From IMG/VR virus record IMGVR_UViG_3300032323_003479, positions 1-35,410 of that record: a stretch of 35,410 bases of DNA. One strand, written 5' to 3'. Below are positions 1 to 8,108 of the stretch, piece by piece (position 1 is the first letter of the stretch; every line of letters begins with the position of its first letter). The stretch is from a virus. The notes under the pieces are model-generated. The model was not told the origin of the DNA, made no database searches, and saw nothing but the letters and a program-made list of their open reading frames with translations. The position numbers and the translations under genes were made by a program.

Positions 1-40
1 CCTATTAAACGTATTTCCAAAACAAATTTATTTGAGGACA

Positions 41-1174
41 ATGAACAGAGAAATGCTAAAAGAATGCATTGCTGATGCTAAAACTATTAGAGAAACAGCA
101 ATTGCAAGCGCAAAAGTAGCTCTTGAAGAAGCATTCACTCCCCAACTCACTGCTATGTTTGCTGAAAAGTTAAATGAGCTTGAATTAGAGGAAGCTGAAA
201 CTGAAAAAGAGCCAATTGATGAAATGTACGGTATAGAAGAAGATTTTAATCTTGAAGAAATTCTTGCCGAGTTATCAATGGAAGAAGGTGACGAAGAACC
301 AATGAAAAAAGAAGGTATGGAACAAGCAGTAGATGAAGATCTAATGCTTGAAGACATGTCTGATGAAGAAATTGAAACACTCGTTATGCAAGTCATTGAT
401 GACATGATCGCATCTGGTAAGCTTATGCCTGGTGAAGGCGAAGAAGAAGGTGAAGATATGGAAGACATGGAAGACATGGAAGATGAAGAAATTGATGAAG
501 AAATCAATCTTGAAGAACTTCTAGCTGAAATGAATTCTGTGGAAGAAGAACAGCTAAATGAAGCCGAATCAGCTCTGGAATTCGCAAAACTTATTTCAAA
601 TCCTGATAACTGGGAAGTTGCTTCTAATATGGCTAGTCAATTTTTAGCTACTCCAGCTGGAGCAGCCGCTATATTTGGTGTTATTAGCGCCGCTGCTTCT
701 ATACCATTTATTGGTCCTAAAATTAAAGAAAGATTTAAGGATGTATTAGCAGCCGCTGATAAAAAAAGAAAAGAAAAACCAACTTCAGAAGCTAAAGAAG
801 AAGAAACAACTGAAGCTACAAAAACTGAAATGGAAGAAACTATCAATGAACTTCGCAATGAACTCAATGAAATTAATTTGTTGAATGCTAAGCTTCTTTA
901 CACCAACAAAATCTTCAAAGCTAAGAATCTTACCGAATCAGAAAAAATCAAGGTTTTAAACACGTTTGACAAAGCAGAAACTGTTAAAGAAGTGAAACTT
1001 GTATTTGAAACTTTAACTGAATCTTTTAAAGCTACTACAGCTAAAAAGAATCAAATTAAAGAATCATTAGGATCAGCTTCTAAAACAATTTCAACTGCTA
1101 CCCCTAAACAACCAATCATTGAGAGTAACGAAGCATTTGCACGTATGCAAAGACTCGCAGGTCTCAGAAAGTAA
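41..1174 (+). CDS. Prohead core scaffolding protein, gp22-like
   Basis: 377 aa. It probably forms the internal scaffold around which the gp23 shell assembles and is then degraded by the prohead protease. The protein is very acidic, with Glu/Asp runs over residues 45-180, including a short EDM tandem repeat near residue 138. The C-terminal half (about 265-377) is helical, charged and Lys-rich, and ends in RMQRLAGLRK, an ending I associate with T4-type scaffolds. Several L/I-x-E tripeptides (for example LAE) could be gp21-type cleavage sites. Position directly before gp23 matches T4 order 22-23. Oddity: a hydrophobic stretch at about 208-225 interrupts the acidic protein. Start: ATG 41 is preceded by GAGG and preferred over TTG at 32. 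The family call rests on composition, ending and position, not on a strong motif. Confidence 0.65.
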   Translation: MNREMLKECIADAKTIRETAIASAKVALEEAFTPQLTAMFAEKLNELELEEAETEKEPIDEMYGIEEDFNLEEILAELSMEEGDEEPMKKEGMEQAVDEDLMLEDMSDEEIETLVMQVIDDMIASGKLMPGEGEEEGEDMEDMEDMEDEEIDEEINLEELLAEMNSVEEEQLNEAESALEFAKLISNPDNWEVASNMASQFLATPAGAAAIFGVISAAASIPFIGPKIKERFKDVLAAADKKRKEKPTSEAKEEETTEATKTEMEETINELRNELNEINLLNAKLLYTNKIFKAKNLTESEKIKVLNTFDKAETVKEVKLVFETLTESFKATTAKKNQIKESLGSASKTISTATPKQPIIESNEAFARMQRLAGLRK

Positions 1175-1210
1175 AAATTAACATTAACAAAAACAATTTT
1201 TTTTAAAATT

Positions 1211-2875
1211 ATGGAAACAATTCAACAATTAGTTGAGTCTGCCAACCCATGGAGATCACTACAAGGTGACGCAGCTAAATTAGCTCGCAAGTGGGAAAAA
1301 ACCGGCCTTTTGGAAGGTCTCGGTGAAGACGTCAACAAGAACAACATGGCTTTGATGTTGGAAAACCAAGCAAAGCAATTAGTAGTAGAATCTTCTGCTA
1401 CAGGTACTAACTCTTTCTTCTCTTCAGGCCAAAATGGTGAAAACTGGGCTGGTATTGCTCTTCCTTTAGTACGTAAGGTATTTGGTCAGATCGCAGCAAA
1501 AGAATTTGTTAGTGTTCAACCAATGAACTTACCTTCAGGTCTTGTATTCTTCTTAGATTTCCAATATGGTACTACTAAGAACCCATTCACAGCTACTAAC
1601 TCTATGTATGGTACTCGTAACGCTAGTGGTCAATACCCATTCTCAACTACTGGTACTGATGGTGGTTTATATGGTGCTGGTCGCTTTACTTACTCTACTA
1701 ACCAAACCTCATCTGTAAACACCTTTACAATTGGTGCTTCAGTTGCTGACTTAGCAATCACTTCAGGTTCATGGAAAGATGTAGGATATGATTCAGCATT
1801 GTCAGCTTCAGCAGCTCGTGGTGAGATTAAACTTTTCACTATTGCAGGTACTAGATTACCAAATCTTGATACTGAAGCAGTTCGTGGATTTATTGTTAGT
1901 GGTTCAGGTGTAGGTTCTTCTATAAACTTACCAGCTTTCCACTCATATAATGGTACAAATGTTACTCTTGTTGTTACTGCTTCTACTGCTGTAGCAGCTA
2001 CACAAGGTTACACAGTTTTCTACAACAAACAAACTACTGATCAATTCCGTGGTGATTTTGAAGACACTTCAGCCCCTTCATTCTCAGTTCCAAACGCTCA
2101 ATCTGCTACTACAATTTCTATCCCAGAAATTAACATTAGTATGCAATCTCAAGCCATTACTGCTAAGACTAAAAAGTTGAAGGCTGTATGGACTCCTGAA
2201 TTTGCTCAAGACTTGAACGCATACCAAAACTTGGATGCTGAAGCTGAATTGACTAACATTATGAGTGAGTATATCTCATTGGAAATTGACCTCGAAATTC
2301 TTGATATGTTAATTGGAGATGTACCTTCAACTAACATTGAGTATTGGAGTGCTATTAACAATGTTACTTTAGATGCCAATACTCTCCCAGCTGCAACTTT
2401 AGGTTTCTACAATACTCAAGGTCAATGGTTCCAAACTCTTGGAACTAAACTTCAAAAGTTGAGCAACAAGATTCACCAATTGACCCTTCGTGGTGGTGCT
2501 AACTTCATGGTAGTTTCTCCAACTATCGCTACAATCATCGAGTCTATTCCTGGATTCGCTGCTAACAGCAATGGTGATGCCGCTGACATGGAATATGCAT
2601 TTGGTGTACAGAAAGCTGGTCAATTTAATAGCCGTTACACTGTTTATAAGAATCCTTACATGACTGAAAACACTATCTTAGTTGGTTTCCGTGGTAAGCA
2701 ATTCTTGGAAGCAGGTGCTGTATTTGCTCCTTACATCCCATTAATCATGACTCCTCTTATCTACGACCCAGCAACCTTCACTCCACGTAAAGGTCTGTTG
2801 ACTCGCTATGCTAAGAAGATGTTACGTCCTGAATTCTATGGTAAAGTATTAGTTAACGGTTTGAACACCCTCTAA
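1211..2875 (+). CDS. gp23: Major capsid protein gp23
   Basis: 554 aa (T4 gp23 is 521). This is the hexameric HK97-fold shell subunit of the prohead. Diagnostic gp23 blocks are present: LLEGL near residue 33, ALMLENQAKQL at 47-57, then WAGIALPLVRKVFG, VSVQPMNLPSGL and FLDFQYGT. Further on are KLKAVWTPEFAQDLNAY and, near the C-terminus, the PYIPLIMTPLIYDP block. Prohead protease in T4 cuts after L/I-x-E; here the likely site is LVVE|S after Glu60, at the same place in the alignment as T4 Glu65. Codon use is visibly richer in C-ending codons (AAC, TTC, GAC) than neighbouring fibre genes, as expected for a very highly expressed protein. The leader is A/T-rich with no Shine-Dalgarno sequence. A strong terminator follows. 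Confidence 0.97.
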   Translation: METIQQLVESANPWRSLQGDAAKLARKWEKTGLLEGLGEDVNKNNMALMLENQAKQLVVESSATGTNSFFSSGQNGENWAGIALPLVRKVFGQIAAKEFVSVQPMNLPSGLVFFLDFQYGTTKNPFTATNSMYGTRNASGQYPFSTTGTDGGLYGAGRFTYSTNQTSSVNTFTIGASVADLAITSGSWKDVGYDSALSASAARGEIKLFTIAGTRLPNLDTEAVRGFIVSGSGVGSSINLPAFHSYNGTNVTLVVTASTAVAATQGYTVFYNKQTTDQFRGDFEDTSAPSFSVPNAQSATTISIPEINISMQSQAITAKTKKLKAVWTPEFAQDLNAYQNLDAEAELTNIMSEYISLEIDLEILDMLIGDVPSTNIEYWSAINNVTLDANTLPAATLGFYNTQGQWFQTLGTKLQKLSNKIHQLTLRGGANFMVVSPTIATIIESIPGFAANSNGDAADMEYAFGVQKAGQFNSRYTVYKNPYMTENTILVGFRGKQFLEAGAVFAPYIPLIMTPLIYDPATFTPRKGLLTRYAKKMLRPEFYGKVLVNGLNTL

Positions 2876-2898
2876 ACTAAACTAAATAACTAACAATT

Positions 2899-2924
2899 AA
2901 GCCTTGCGAAAGCAGGGCTTTTTT
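2899..2924 (+). terminator. Rho-independent terminator after gp23
   Basis: A 9-bp stem (AAGCCTTGC pairing with GCAGGGCTT, one G-T wobble) is closed by a GAAA tetraloop and followed by a T run. It isolates the capsid transcript from phoH. Confidence 0.9.
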
Positions 2925-2935
2925 GTTCTGTTTTA

Positions 2936-2946
2936 ATATTTATTAA
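2936..2946 (+). promoter_or_regulatory. ATATTTATTAA motif, candidate late promoter
   Basis: Lies between the gp23 terminator and the phoH start, 11 bases before the ATG. It is one of ten near-identical intergenic copies in the window. Promoter function is inferred from position and recurrence. Confidence 0.5.
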
Positions 2947-2957
2947 TAAACAAAAAT

Positions 2958-3653
2958 ATGACTGACTTTAACCGAAGTGAAGAGGCTAAACAGATTTTTA
3001 AAGAAAAACGTAAGCCTAAAAATCCAATCACATTTAAACTTACATTAAATGAAGAACAAAAGTTAGCAAAGCAAGTCATTTTAGACAGTCCTGTTACATT
3101 ATTAAGAGGTATGGCTGGTAGTGGTAAAACATTAGTAGCATGTCAAGTTGCTTTAGATTTAGTATTTAAAAAAGATGCTGAAAGAATTATTATCACTAGA
3201 CCTACAGTTGCCAAAGAAGAAATAGGTTTTTTACCTGGTGATTTAAAAGAAAAAATGGATCCATGGTTAGCTCCTATTTATGCTAATCTTTACATGCTAT
3301 ATGATAAAGTAAAGATAGATAAAATGATCCAAGATAATCAAATTGAGATTGTACCATTTGCATTTATGCGAGGTAGAACATTCCCAGACGCTGTAGTAAT
3401 TGTAGATGAATGTCAAAATATTACTCATGGTCAAACAGAAATGATTTTAGGTCGTTTAGGTAAAGGTGGTAAAATGATTTTTTGTGGAGACATAACTCAA
3501 ACTGACTTAAAAAATAGAAAAGATAGTGGTATTGGATTCTTTACTCGCATGGAAGAAAACATTAAAGGAGTAAAAATCTTTACCTTAAAAACAAACCATA
3601 GGCATGAGATTGTAGAACCAATCCTTAAACTTTACTCAGACTATAGAGACTAA
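2958..3653 (+). CDS. phoH: PhoH-like P-loop ATPase
   Basis: 231 aa. It belongs to the PhoH family of P-loop ATPases, related to the N-terminal half of helicase superfamily 1. Walker A is GMAGSGKT at 51-58 and Walker B is VVIVDE at 146-151. Other family blocks are TRPTVAKEEIGFLPGD, FMRGRTFPDA, GDITQTDL and KTNHRHEIV. The length is typical of phage PhoH. In phages it is a common auxiliary gene of uncertain function; a role in RNA metabolism or phosphate stress has been suggested for the family. Here it sits alone between gp23 and the neck operon, with its own upstream motif and none of the phosphate genes that would hint at a Pho regulon role. Confidence 0.93.
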   Translation: MTDFNRSEEAKQIFKEKRKPKNPITFKLTLNEEQKLAKQVILDSPVTLLRGMAGSGKTLVACQVALDLVFKKDAERIIITRPTVAKEEIGFLPGDLKEKMDPWLAPIYANLYMLYDKVKIDKMIQDNQIEIVPFAFMRGRTFPDAVVIVDECQNITHGQTEMILGRLGKGGKMIFCGDITQTDLKNRKDSGIGFFTRMEENIKGVKIFTLKTNHRHEIVEPILKLYSDYRD

Positions 3654-3664
3654 ATATTTATAAT
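3654..3664 (+). promoter_or_regulatory. ATATTTATAAT motif, candidate late promoter
   Basis: Starts right after the phoH stop and lies 11 bases before the gp13 ATG, the same spacing as the copy before phoH. It would drive the overlapping 13-14-15 operon. Confidence 0.5.
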
Positions 3665-3675
3665 TAAAACACATC

Positions 3676-4875
3676 ATGAATATACCTATTTGGCCCGGGT
3701 CTAGCTCTTTTGCTCTTTATTCTGCTTCTTATTATAGAACTCCATCAACAGGTAGTGCTCCTACCCCATTTGGAATTTATGATAATGATACTCAATTTAA
3801 AATAGAAGCTGACAAAATAGCTAATTACTGTGCTAGAAGATTAGGATATCCTTTAACAGATATTGAATTACAAGATATAAGCTTTTGGGCTGCTTTTGAA
3901 GATGCTATTATTACTTATGGTAATGAAATATACTCTTTTCAAATAAGAGATAATCTTTTGTCTTTAGAAGGTGCTTCTACTTCAACTTATATCAATGATG
4001 CTATTATAACACCTAATTTAGCTACTATAATTAGAACATCCCAACAATATGCTTCTGAAGCAGGTGTTGGGGGAAATATAACATATTATAGTGGTGCTTT
4101 AGCTTTAACCCCTGGTAAACAAACCTATAATCTAAATGAATGGGCTATAAGCCAAAGTATATCAGGAACTATAGAAATTAAAACAGTATTTTATCAAGAT
4201 CTTCCTGCTATAAACCAAATGTATGCTCCATTTGGAGGTTTTGCGGGATTAGGTGGTTTACCCGCGGCAGGCATATATGGTGGGATGTATGGTGGAGGAT
4301 ATGGAGGTGGTTATTTAATGATGCCTGTAGCATATGATGCTGGAGTAATTCAAGGATTAGAATTAAGCAATCAAATTCGTTTATCAAATTACACATTTGA
4401 AATTATAAATAACAACATAAAAATATTCCCCATACCAACATATAATGATGTTAGGCAAGGATTTTTATGGTTTGAATATATTAAAACAGAAGATAGATAT
4501 ACTAATAGTATTGATCAAACTAGTGGTAGTAAAGTAACAAATACATCAAATGCTCCTTATGATTATCCAATATATTCTCAAATAAATTCTGTTGGTAAAT
4601 CATGGATATATGATTATACATTAGCGCTTAGTAAAGAAATGTTAGGATATGTTCGTGGCAAATACGGAACAATCCCTATCCCAGGTCGTGAAGTTACTTT
4701 AAACCAAGCTGATTTACTATCAGCTGCTACAGCTGAAAAACAAGCTTTAATTGAAAGACTAAGAGTTTATCTTGATGAGACATCTAAAAAGGCTTTACTT
4801 GAAAGAAGAGCACAAGAAAGTGACTTTAGAAGACAAGAAATTAATAATGTACCAATGGTAATATACATAGGATAA
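3676..4875 (+). CDS. gp13: Neck protein gp13-like
   Basis: 399 aa (T4 gp13 is about 309). Neck proteins close the packaged head and form the site where the tail joins. The C-terminal third carries the block KEMLGYVRGKYG followed by IPIPGREVTLNQ, then a helical E/K/R-rich tail, a layout I associate with gp13 of T4-type phages. Identity is also supported by the next two genes, gp14 and gp15, in T4 order. Oddity: a glycine/tyrosine-rich low-complexity segment at about 183-215 (GGMYGGGYGGGY), encoded at about 4222-4330, which may explain the extra length. Its stop overlaps the gp14 start (TAATG), suggesting translational coupling. I am surer that this is a neck/connector protein than of the exact number. 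Confidence 0.7.
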   Translation: MNIPIWPGSSSFALYSASYYRTPSTGSAPTPFGIYDNDTQFKIEADKIANYCARRLGYPLTDIELQDISFWAAFEDAIITYGNEIYSFQIRDNLLSLEGASTSTYINDAIITPNLATIIRTSQQYASEAGVGGNITYYSGALALTPGKQTYNLNEWAISQSISGTIEIKTVFYQDLPAINQMYAPFGGFAGLGGLPAAGIYGGMYGGGYGGGYLMMPVAYDAGVIQGLELSNQIRLSNYTFEIINNNIKIFPIPTYNDVRQGFLWFEYIKTEDRYTNSIDQTSGSKVTNTSNAPYDYPIYSQINSVGKSWIYDYTLALSKEMLGYVRGKYGTIPIPGREVTLNQADLLSAATAEKQALIERLRVYLDETSKKALLERRAQESDFRRQEINNVPMVIYIG

Positions 4876-5384
4876 TGGCACTATTTGGAGGCAGTAGAGA
4901 TATAAGTGTATTTAGGCATGTCAACAGAGAGTTGCTAGGGAATGTTATCACTCAACAATGTGCTTTATATAAATTTTCCTTAGAACAAACTAATATTAAC
5001 ATGTATGGGGAAGCTTCTAAAGGTAAATTTTTAGAAGGTCCATTTTTATTTAACTCTTTAATTACAGTAAATGATAATACATCTCCTGTAAGTGAATTAG
5101 GTGTTGATTTTGATTGGGGCATAACTGTTGCTTTTTTACGAGATGATTTAGTAGAAGTAAATGTACATCCTGAAGTAGGAGACATAATTCTATATCAAGA
5201 AAGTTATTTTGAAGTAGACAATACTAATGAAACTCAATACTTTGCAGGTAAAAACCCTGACTTCCCATATGAATCTAATCCTTTAAACCCAGGATTAGAA
5301 AATTTTGGTTATAATGTGAGTGTTATATGTACTGCCCACTACACACCAGCTGATAAATTTAATATAATCAAACAAAGATTATGA
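4875..5384 (+). CDS. gp14: Neck protein gp14-like
   Basis: 169 aa, shorter than T4 gp14 (256 aa). It is the second neck subunit, acting with gp13 at the head-tail junction. The shared pattern is an N-terminal helical block (RHVNRELLGNVI), a MYGEASKGK segment, then a beta-rich domain with LRDDLVEVNVHPEVGDII and YFEVDN followed by an FAGKNP segment. This matches the EGDLIYFP ... LFEINWVEPYDPFYQLG layout that I recall for T4 gp14. The start overlaps the gp13 stop (TAATG), and its stop overlaps the gp15 start (ATGA), so the three genes are probably translated in stoichiometric coupling. Confidence 0.75.
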   Translation: MALFGGSRDISVFRHVNRELLGNVITQQCALYKFSLEQTNINMYGEASKGKFLEGPFLFNSLITVNDNTSPVSELGVDFDWGITVAFLRDDLVEVNVHPEVGDIILYQESYFEVDNTNETQYFAGKNPDFPYESNPLNPGLENFGYNVSVICTAHYTPADKFNIIKQRL

Positions 5385-6646
5385 TAAATAAAAAAAGACC
5401 TACACCTAAAACACAAAGAGATATATTCATATCTCAACAAGAGCCATATATACCCCCGGCTGGTGCTCCTGGTTTTTCTCCTACTGGTAACCCTAATGAA
5501 ACTAGTCAACCTAATAGATCAAATCAAACTTCATTTAGAGATGATACTACTAAACCTTATTCTATTGGTATACAAGATATAGATGAGGCAGTGATGTATT
5601 ATATTCAAAATGATATTCAACCTTTTGTAATACAAAATGGAGAAAGATTATCTGTACCTTTAGTTTATGGTTCACCTGAAAAATGGAAATCATTTCAAAA
5701 AGATGGTTATTATAGAGATTTACAAGGCAGAATAATGGCCCCAATGATGATGTTTAAAAGAAACACCATTGATAAAATTAGATCTATAAATAATAAACTA
5801 GACGCTAATAATCCCCACAATATAGCCATTATAGGTCAAAGATATAGTAAAAAGAATGAATATAGTAAATTTAATGTTTTAAATGGCATTAAACCAGCTA
5901 AAACTTACTACACTACAGTAGTCCCAGATCATTTATCTATAACTTATGATTGCGTTTTATTTACTTATTATAATGATCAACTAGCTAAATTAATTGAAAT
6001 GATGGAATATGCCTCTGATTCATACTGGGGTAATCCTGAACGTTTCCAATTTAGAGTAAACATTAACTCATTTTCCACAGTATCTGAACTATCAGATAAC
6101 GCAGAACGTGTAGTAAGAGCTACTTTTACCCTTAATTTATTTGGATATATAATACCTGACATACCACAAAGAGATTTAAATGCCGCTCGTAAATTCTCAG
6201 AAACAACTAAAGTTAGTTTTGGTTTAGAAACTACAGGAGGTGGTTTAGATAATTTTGAACTTAATATCCAACAATCCTTAAAACAAGGTACAGGCATAGC
6301 TAATATTATTGATTCTCAAAATATTACTAATAATACTACTATTGTTACTGGAGATATTGGAAATATATCAGCTTATTTAAATATTAATAATCAAGCAGTA
6401 GGAGCATATGTTGATCCCTCAACTATTGTTTTTCCTTATGGATGGATAGCAGCTCCTACTCCTTTACCTGCTACAAATGCAGATCAATTTATATTTTTTG
6501 TTAATGGTCAATTAATAGAAAAAACAGCTATAGTGTCATTTACTGTGACATCAGGTGTAAGTACTTTAATAATTAACCCTACAGCTTTAGGATTTAGTTT
6601 TATATCATCAGATGAAATAATAGGAATAGGAAAATTTGATATATAA
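5381..6646 (+). CDS. gp15: Tail sheath stabiliser/completion protein gp15-like
   Basis: 421 aa (T4 gp15 is 272). gp15 caps the finished tail tube and sheath and binds the neck. The central region matches T4 gp15 in layout: a VPLVYGSPEKW segment near 90-100, a long polar stretch, ITYDCVLFTYYNDQLAKLIE (T4: ELSIFTRYEDDMFQIVE), then LSDNAERVVRATFTLNLFGY near residues 245-265 (T4: LSRRRIEWSLTFEVNGW). The N-terminal 60 residues are Pro/Ser/Asn-rich and probably disordered. Beyond about residue 290 is an extra C-terminal domain of about 130 residues, beta-rich and Thr/Ile-rich, absent from T4 gp15. The start overlaps the gp14 stop and its own stop overlaps the next start (TAATG). Confidence 0.82.
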   Translation: MINKKRPTPKTQRDIFISQQEPYIPPAGAPGFSPTGNPNETSQPNRSNQTSFRDDTTKPYSIGIQDIDEAVMYYIQNDIQPFVIQNGERLSVPLVYGSPEKWKSFQKDGYYRDLQGRIMAPMMMFKRNTIDKIRSINNKLDANNPHNIAIIGQRYSKKNEYSKFNVLNGIKPAKTYYTTVVPDHLSITYDCVLFTYYNDQLAKLIEMMEYASDSYWGNPERFQFRVNINSFSTVSELSDNAERVVRATFTLNLFGYIIPDIPQRDLNAARKFSETTKVSFGLETTGGGLDNFELNIQQSLKQGTGIANIIDSQNITNNTTIVTGDIGNISAYLNINNQAVGAYVDPSTIVFPYGWIAAPTPLPATNADQFIFFVNGQLIEKTAIVSFTVTSGVSTLIINPTALGFSFISSDEIIGIGKFDI

Positions 6647-7053
6647 TGAGTATACTTAGAAGAGAACAACTATCAGGATCATTTGCTACTTTAGGTTCAA
6701 ACACCTTTACAGGTAATCAAACTATAACTGGTTCTGTTTTTTCTACAGGTAGTCTTTGGAATATAACAACCTCTGAATTTCAAGTTGTTACTAATCCTTC
6801 ATATTTTACTAATGATTTTTTTCTATTAAAGAATCAATATAATGAATTTAAAATAGGAACTACAAACACAGATGTTGGTTTTACACTATCATCTTCTGTT
6901 AATTCTCCATTTATAATTAATAATACAAATAAAGATATTCTTACACTAACTAATAGTGGAGCATTATATTTAACAACCCAATCTTCACTTCCTCCTTCAC
7001 CTTTAATTGGTGGATTATTATTCTCAGGAAGTGATTTTTTTGTATCACTATAA
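6646..7053 (+). CDS. Small fibre-like structural protein, unassigned
   Basis: 135 aa. No named family recognised. Composition (Ser, Thr, Gly, Asn, with short beta-strand patterns and ITGSVFSTGS) is that of the fibre genes downstream. It begins MSILRREQLSGSF and ends in GGLLFSGSDFFVSL, which resembles the C-terminal face of trimeric beta fibres. It is the first gene of the fibre block but is translationally coupled to gp15 (TAATG), so it belongs to the neck operon transcript. A collar whisker or small appendage protein is possible; that is inference only. Confidence 0.6.
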   Translation: MSILRREQLSGSFATLGSNTFTGNQTITGSVFSTGSLWNITTSEFQVVTNPSYFTNDFFLLKNQYNEFKIGTTNTDVGFTLSSSVNSPFIINNTNKDILTLTNSGALYLTTQSSLPPSPLIGGLLFSGSDFFVSL

Positions 7054-7063
7054 TATTTATAAA
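7053..7063 (+). promoter_or_regulatory. ATATTTATAAA motif, candidate late promoter
   Basis: Overlaps the last base of the upstream stop and lies 28 bases before the start at 7092. It separates the neck operon from the fibre genes. Confidence 0.45.
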
Positions 7064-7091
7064 CAAATAATTAAAATAAAAATACAAACAG

Positions 7092-7832
7092 ATGGCATCT
7101 TGGAAAAAAGTCTTAGTCTCCGGTTCAGCAGGTGAATTTACCAGTGTAACAGCAAGTGCTGGATTACGAGTAGGTACTAATCAAACTATTAGTACTACAC
7201 AAGCAGTATTAACCGGTTCATTTACTGGATCATTTAGTGGTGACGGATCTGGATTAACAGGTATAACAGGTGGAACATTAAATATTTCAGCTTCAGCTAT
7301 AGGAAATCAAGGTGGTGGTAATGTTTCTGTTAATTTAGCAAATGCTTTAATTGTAAGTGGTACATTAAATCAAATTAAAGTTACAGCTACAAATGGTAGT
7401 AATTTACTACAAATTGGCTTATCAGATAATGTAACTATACCTGGAAACTTAACTGTAACAGGTACTACAACTACAGTAAGCGCTAGTAGCCTTTTAGTAA
7501 CAGATAAATTTATAGTATTATCATCAGGATCTCTTTCAAAGAATGATGGTGGTATCATTATTCAAAGCTCAACATCACCTGTAGCTACTGGATCAGGATA
7601 TGGTTTTATATTAGATGGAACACCAGCTGCTCCAAGATGGGGTGTTACTTCATCACTTAGCCCAACAGCTAATGATCTCACTACACCTGATGAATATATG
7701 GTAAGTGCTAAAAAAGCACCTGGAGCTCCATCTAATGTGACTGGCCCAACATATGGTGGAACTACTTCTGGATATGGTAATATCTATATAGATCAAAACA
7801 CTGGTGATATTTGGATTTACAGTGAACAATAA
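7092..7832 (+). CDS. Tail fibre/appendage protein with SWKKV N-terminus
   Basis: 246 aa. It is probably a trimeric fibre or whisker-like structural protein. It opens with MASWKKVLVSGSAG, closely matching MPSWKKVITSGSSA of the 694-aa fibre at 8109, so the two probably share an attachment peptide. The N-terminal third has GSFTGSF/GDGSGLTG beta-repeat texture. The middle has NLTVTGTTTTVSAS and a Gly-rich loop segment (GSGYGFILDGTPAAPRWG). The C-terminal part (PGAPSNVTGPTYGG, YIDQNTGDIWIYS) looks like a folded tip. No catalytic motif is visible. The leader is A-rich with no Shine-Dalgarno sequence. Confidence 0.75.
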   Translation: MASWKKVLVSGSAGEFTSVTASAGLRVGTNQTISTTQAVLTGSFTGSFSGDGSGLTGITGGTLNISASAIGNQGGGNVSVNLANALIVSGTLNQIKVTATNGSNLLQIGLSDNVTIPGNLTVTGTTTTVSASSLLVTDKFIVLSSGSLSKNDGGIIIQSSTSPVATGSGYGFILDGTPAAPRWGVTSSLSPTANDLTTPDEYMVSAKKAPGAPSNVTGPTYGGTTSGYGNIYIDQNTGDIWIYSEQ

Positions 7833-7850
7833 TTAATATAAAAACAAGTT

Positions 7851-8030
7851 ATGAGTTTATTAGATATAATTAATAAAAATAAAGGTGAAGATACTACTAA
7901 TAATTTAACTAAAGAAGAATTAGAATTTTTATTAGTATCCCTAAAGAAAACAACATTTAATGGAGAGCATCTTGAGATGCTCTTCAATATTGTTGTAAAA
8001 CTACAAAATCAATATCAAAAATATAATTAG
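7851..8030 (+). CDS. Small acidic/helical protein, 59 aa
   Basis: 59 aa, ATG to TAG, starting 18 bases after the upstream fibre stop. The sequence begins MSLLDIINKN and has an amphipathic helical pattern (LTKEELEFLLVSLKK). It has none of the Ser/Thr/Gly fibre composition of its neighbours. No family is assigned; a small chaperone or regulator of fibre assembly is conceivable from its place between two SWKKV fibres. Its coding sequence contains a perfect long hairpin (7962-7985). It is supported as a gene by good spacing, typical codon use for this phage and the absence of an alternative ORF. Confidence 0.7.
   Translation: MSLLDIINKNKGEDTTNNLTKEELEFLLVSLKKTTFNGEHLEMLFNIVVKLQNQYQKYN
7962..7985 (+). 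other. 10-bp RNA hairpin with TTGA loop inside the 59-aa gene
   Basis: GGAGAGCATC pairs with GATGCTCTTC (nine Watson-Crick pairs and one G-T) around a TTGA tetraloop. There is no T run after it, so it is not a standard terminator. It could be an mRNA-stability or processing element. Confidence 0.5.
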
Positions 8031-8069
8031 TTATACTTTTGATTTTTTGTTGGCCCTAACGGGAAGTGG

Positions 8070-8084
8070 AATTAATAATTAATT
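8070..8084. other. AT palindrome in the leader of the 694-aa fibre gene
   Basis: AATTAAT-A-ATTAATT is a perfect inverted repeat in the 78-base gap before 8109. The gap has no ATATTTATWA motif, and it contains a comparatively GC-rich patch (GGCCCTAACGGG). It may be an operator, a weak structured leader or chance in AT-rich DNA. Confidence 0.3.
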
Positions 8085-8108
8085 ACCTACCGCAAAAAAC
8101 AACGTATT

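Noticed and set aside
28-507. Minus-strand ORF of 159 aa rich in serine
   Set aside because: Mirror of the Glu/Asp/Met-rich scaffold; GAA/GAT codons read as Ser/Phe/Ile on the other strand. No independent start signal.
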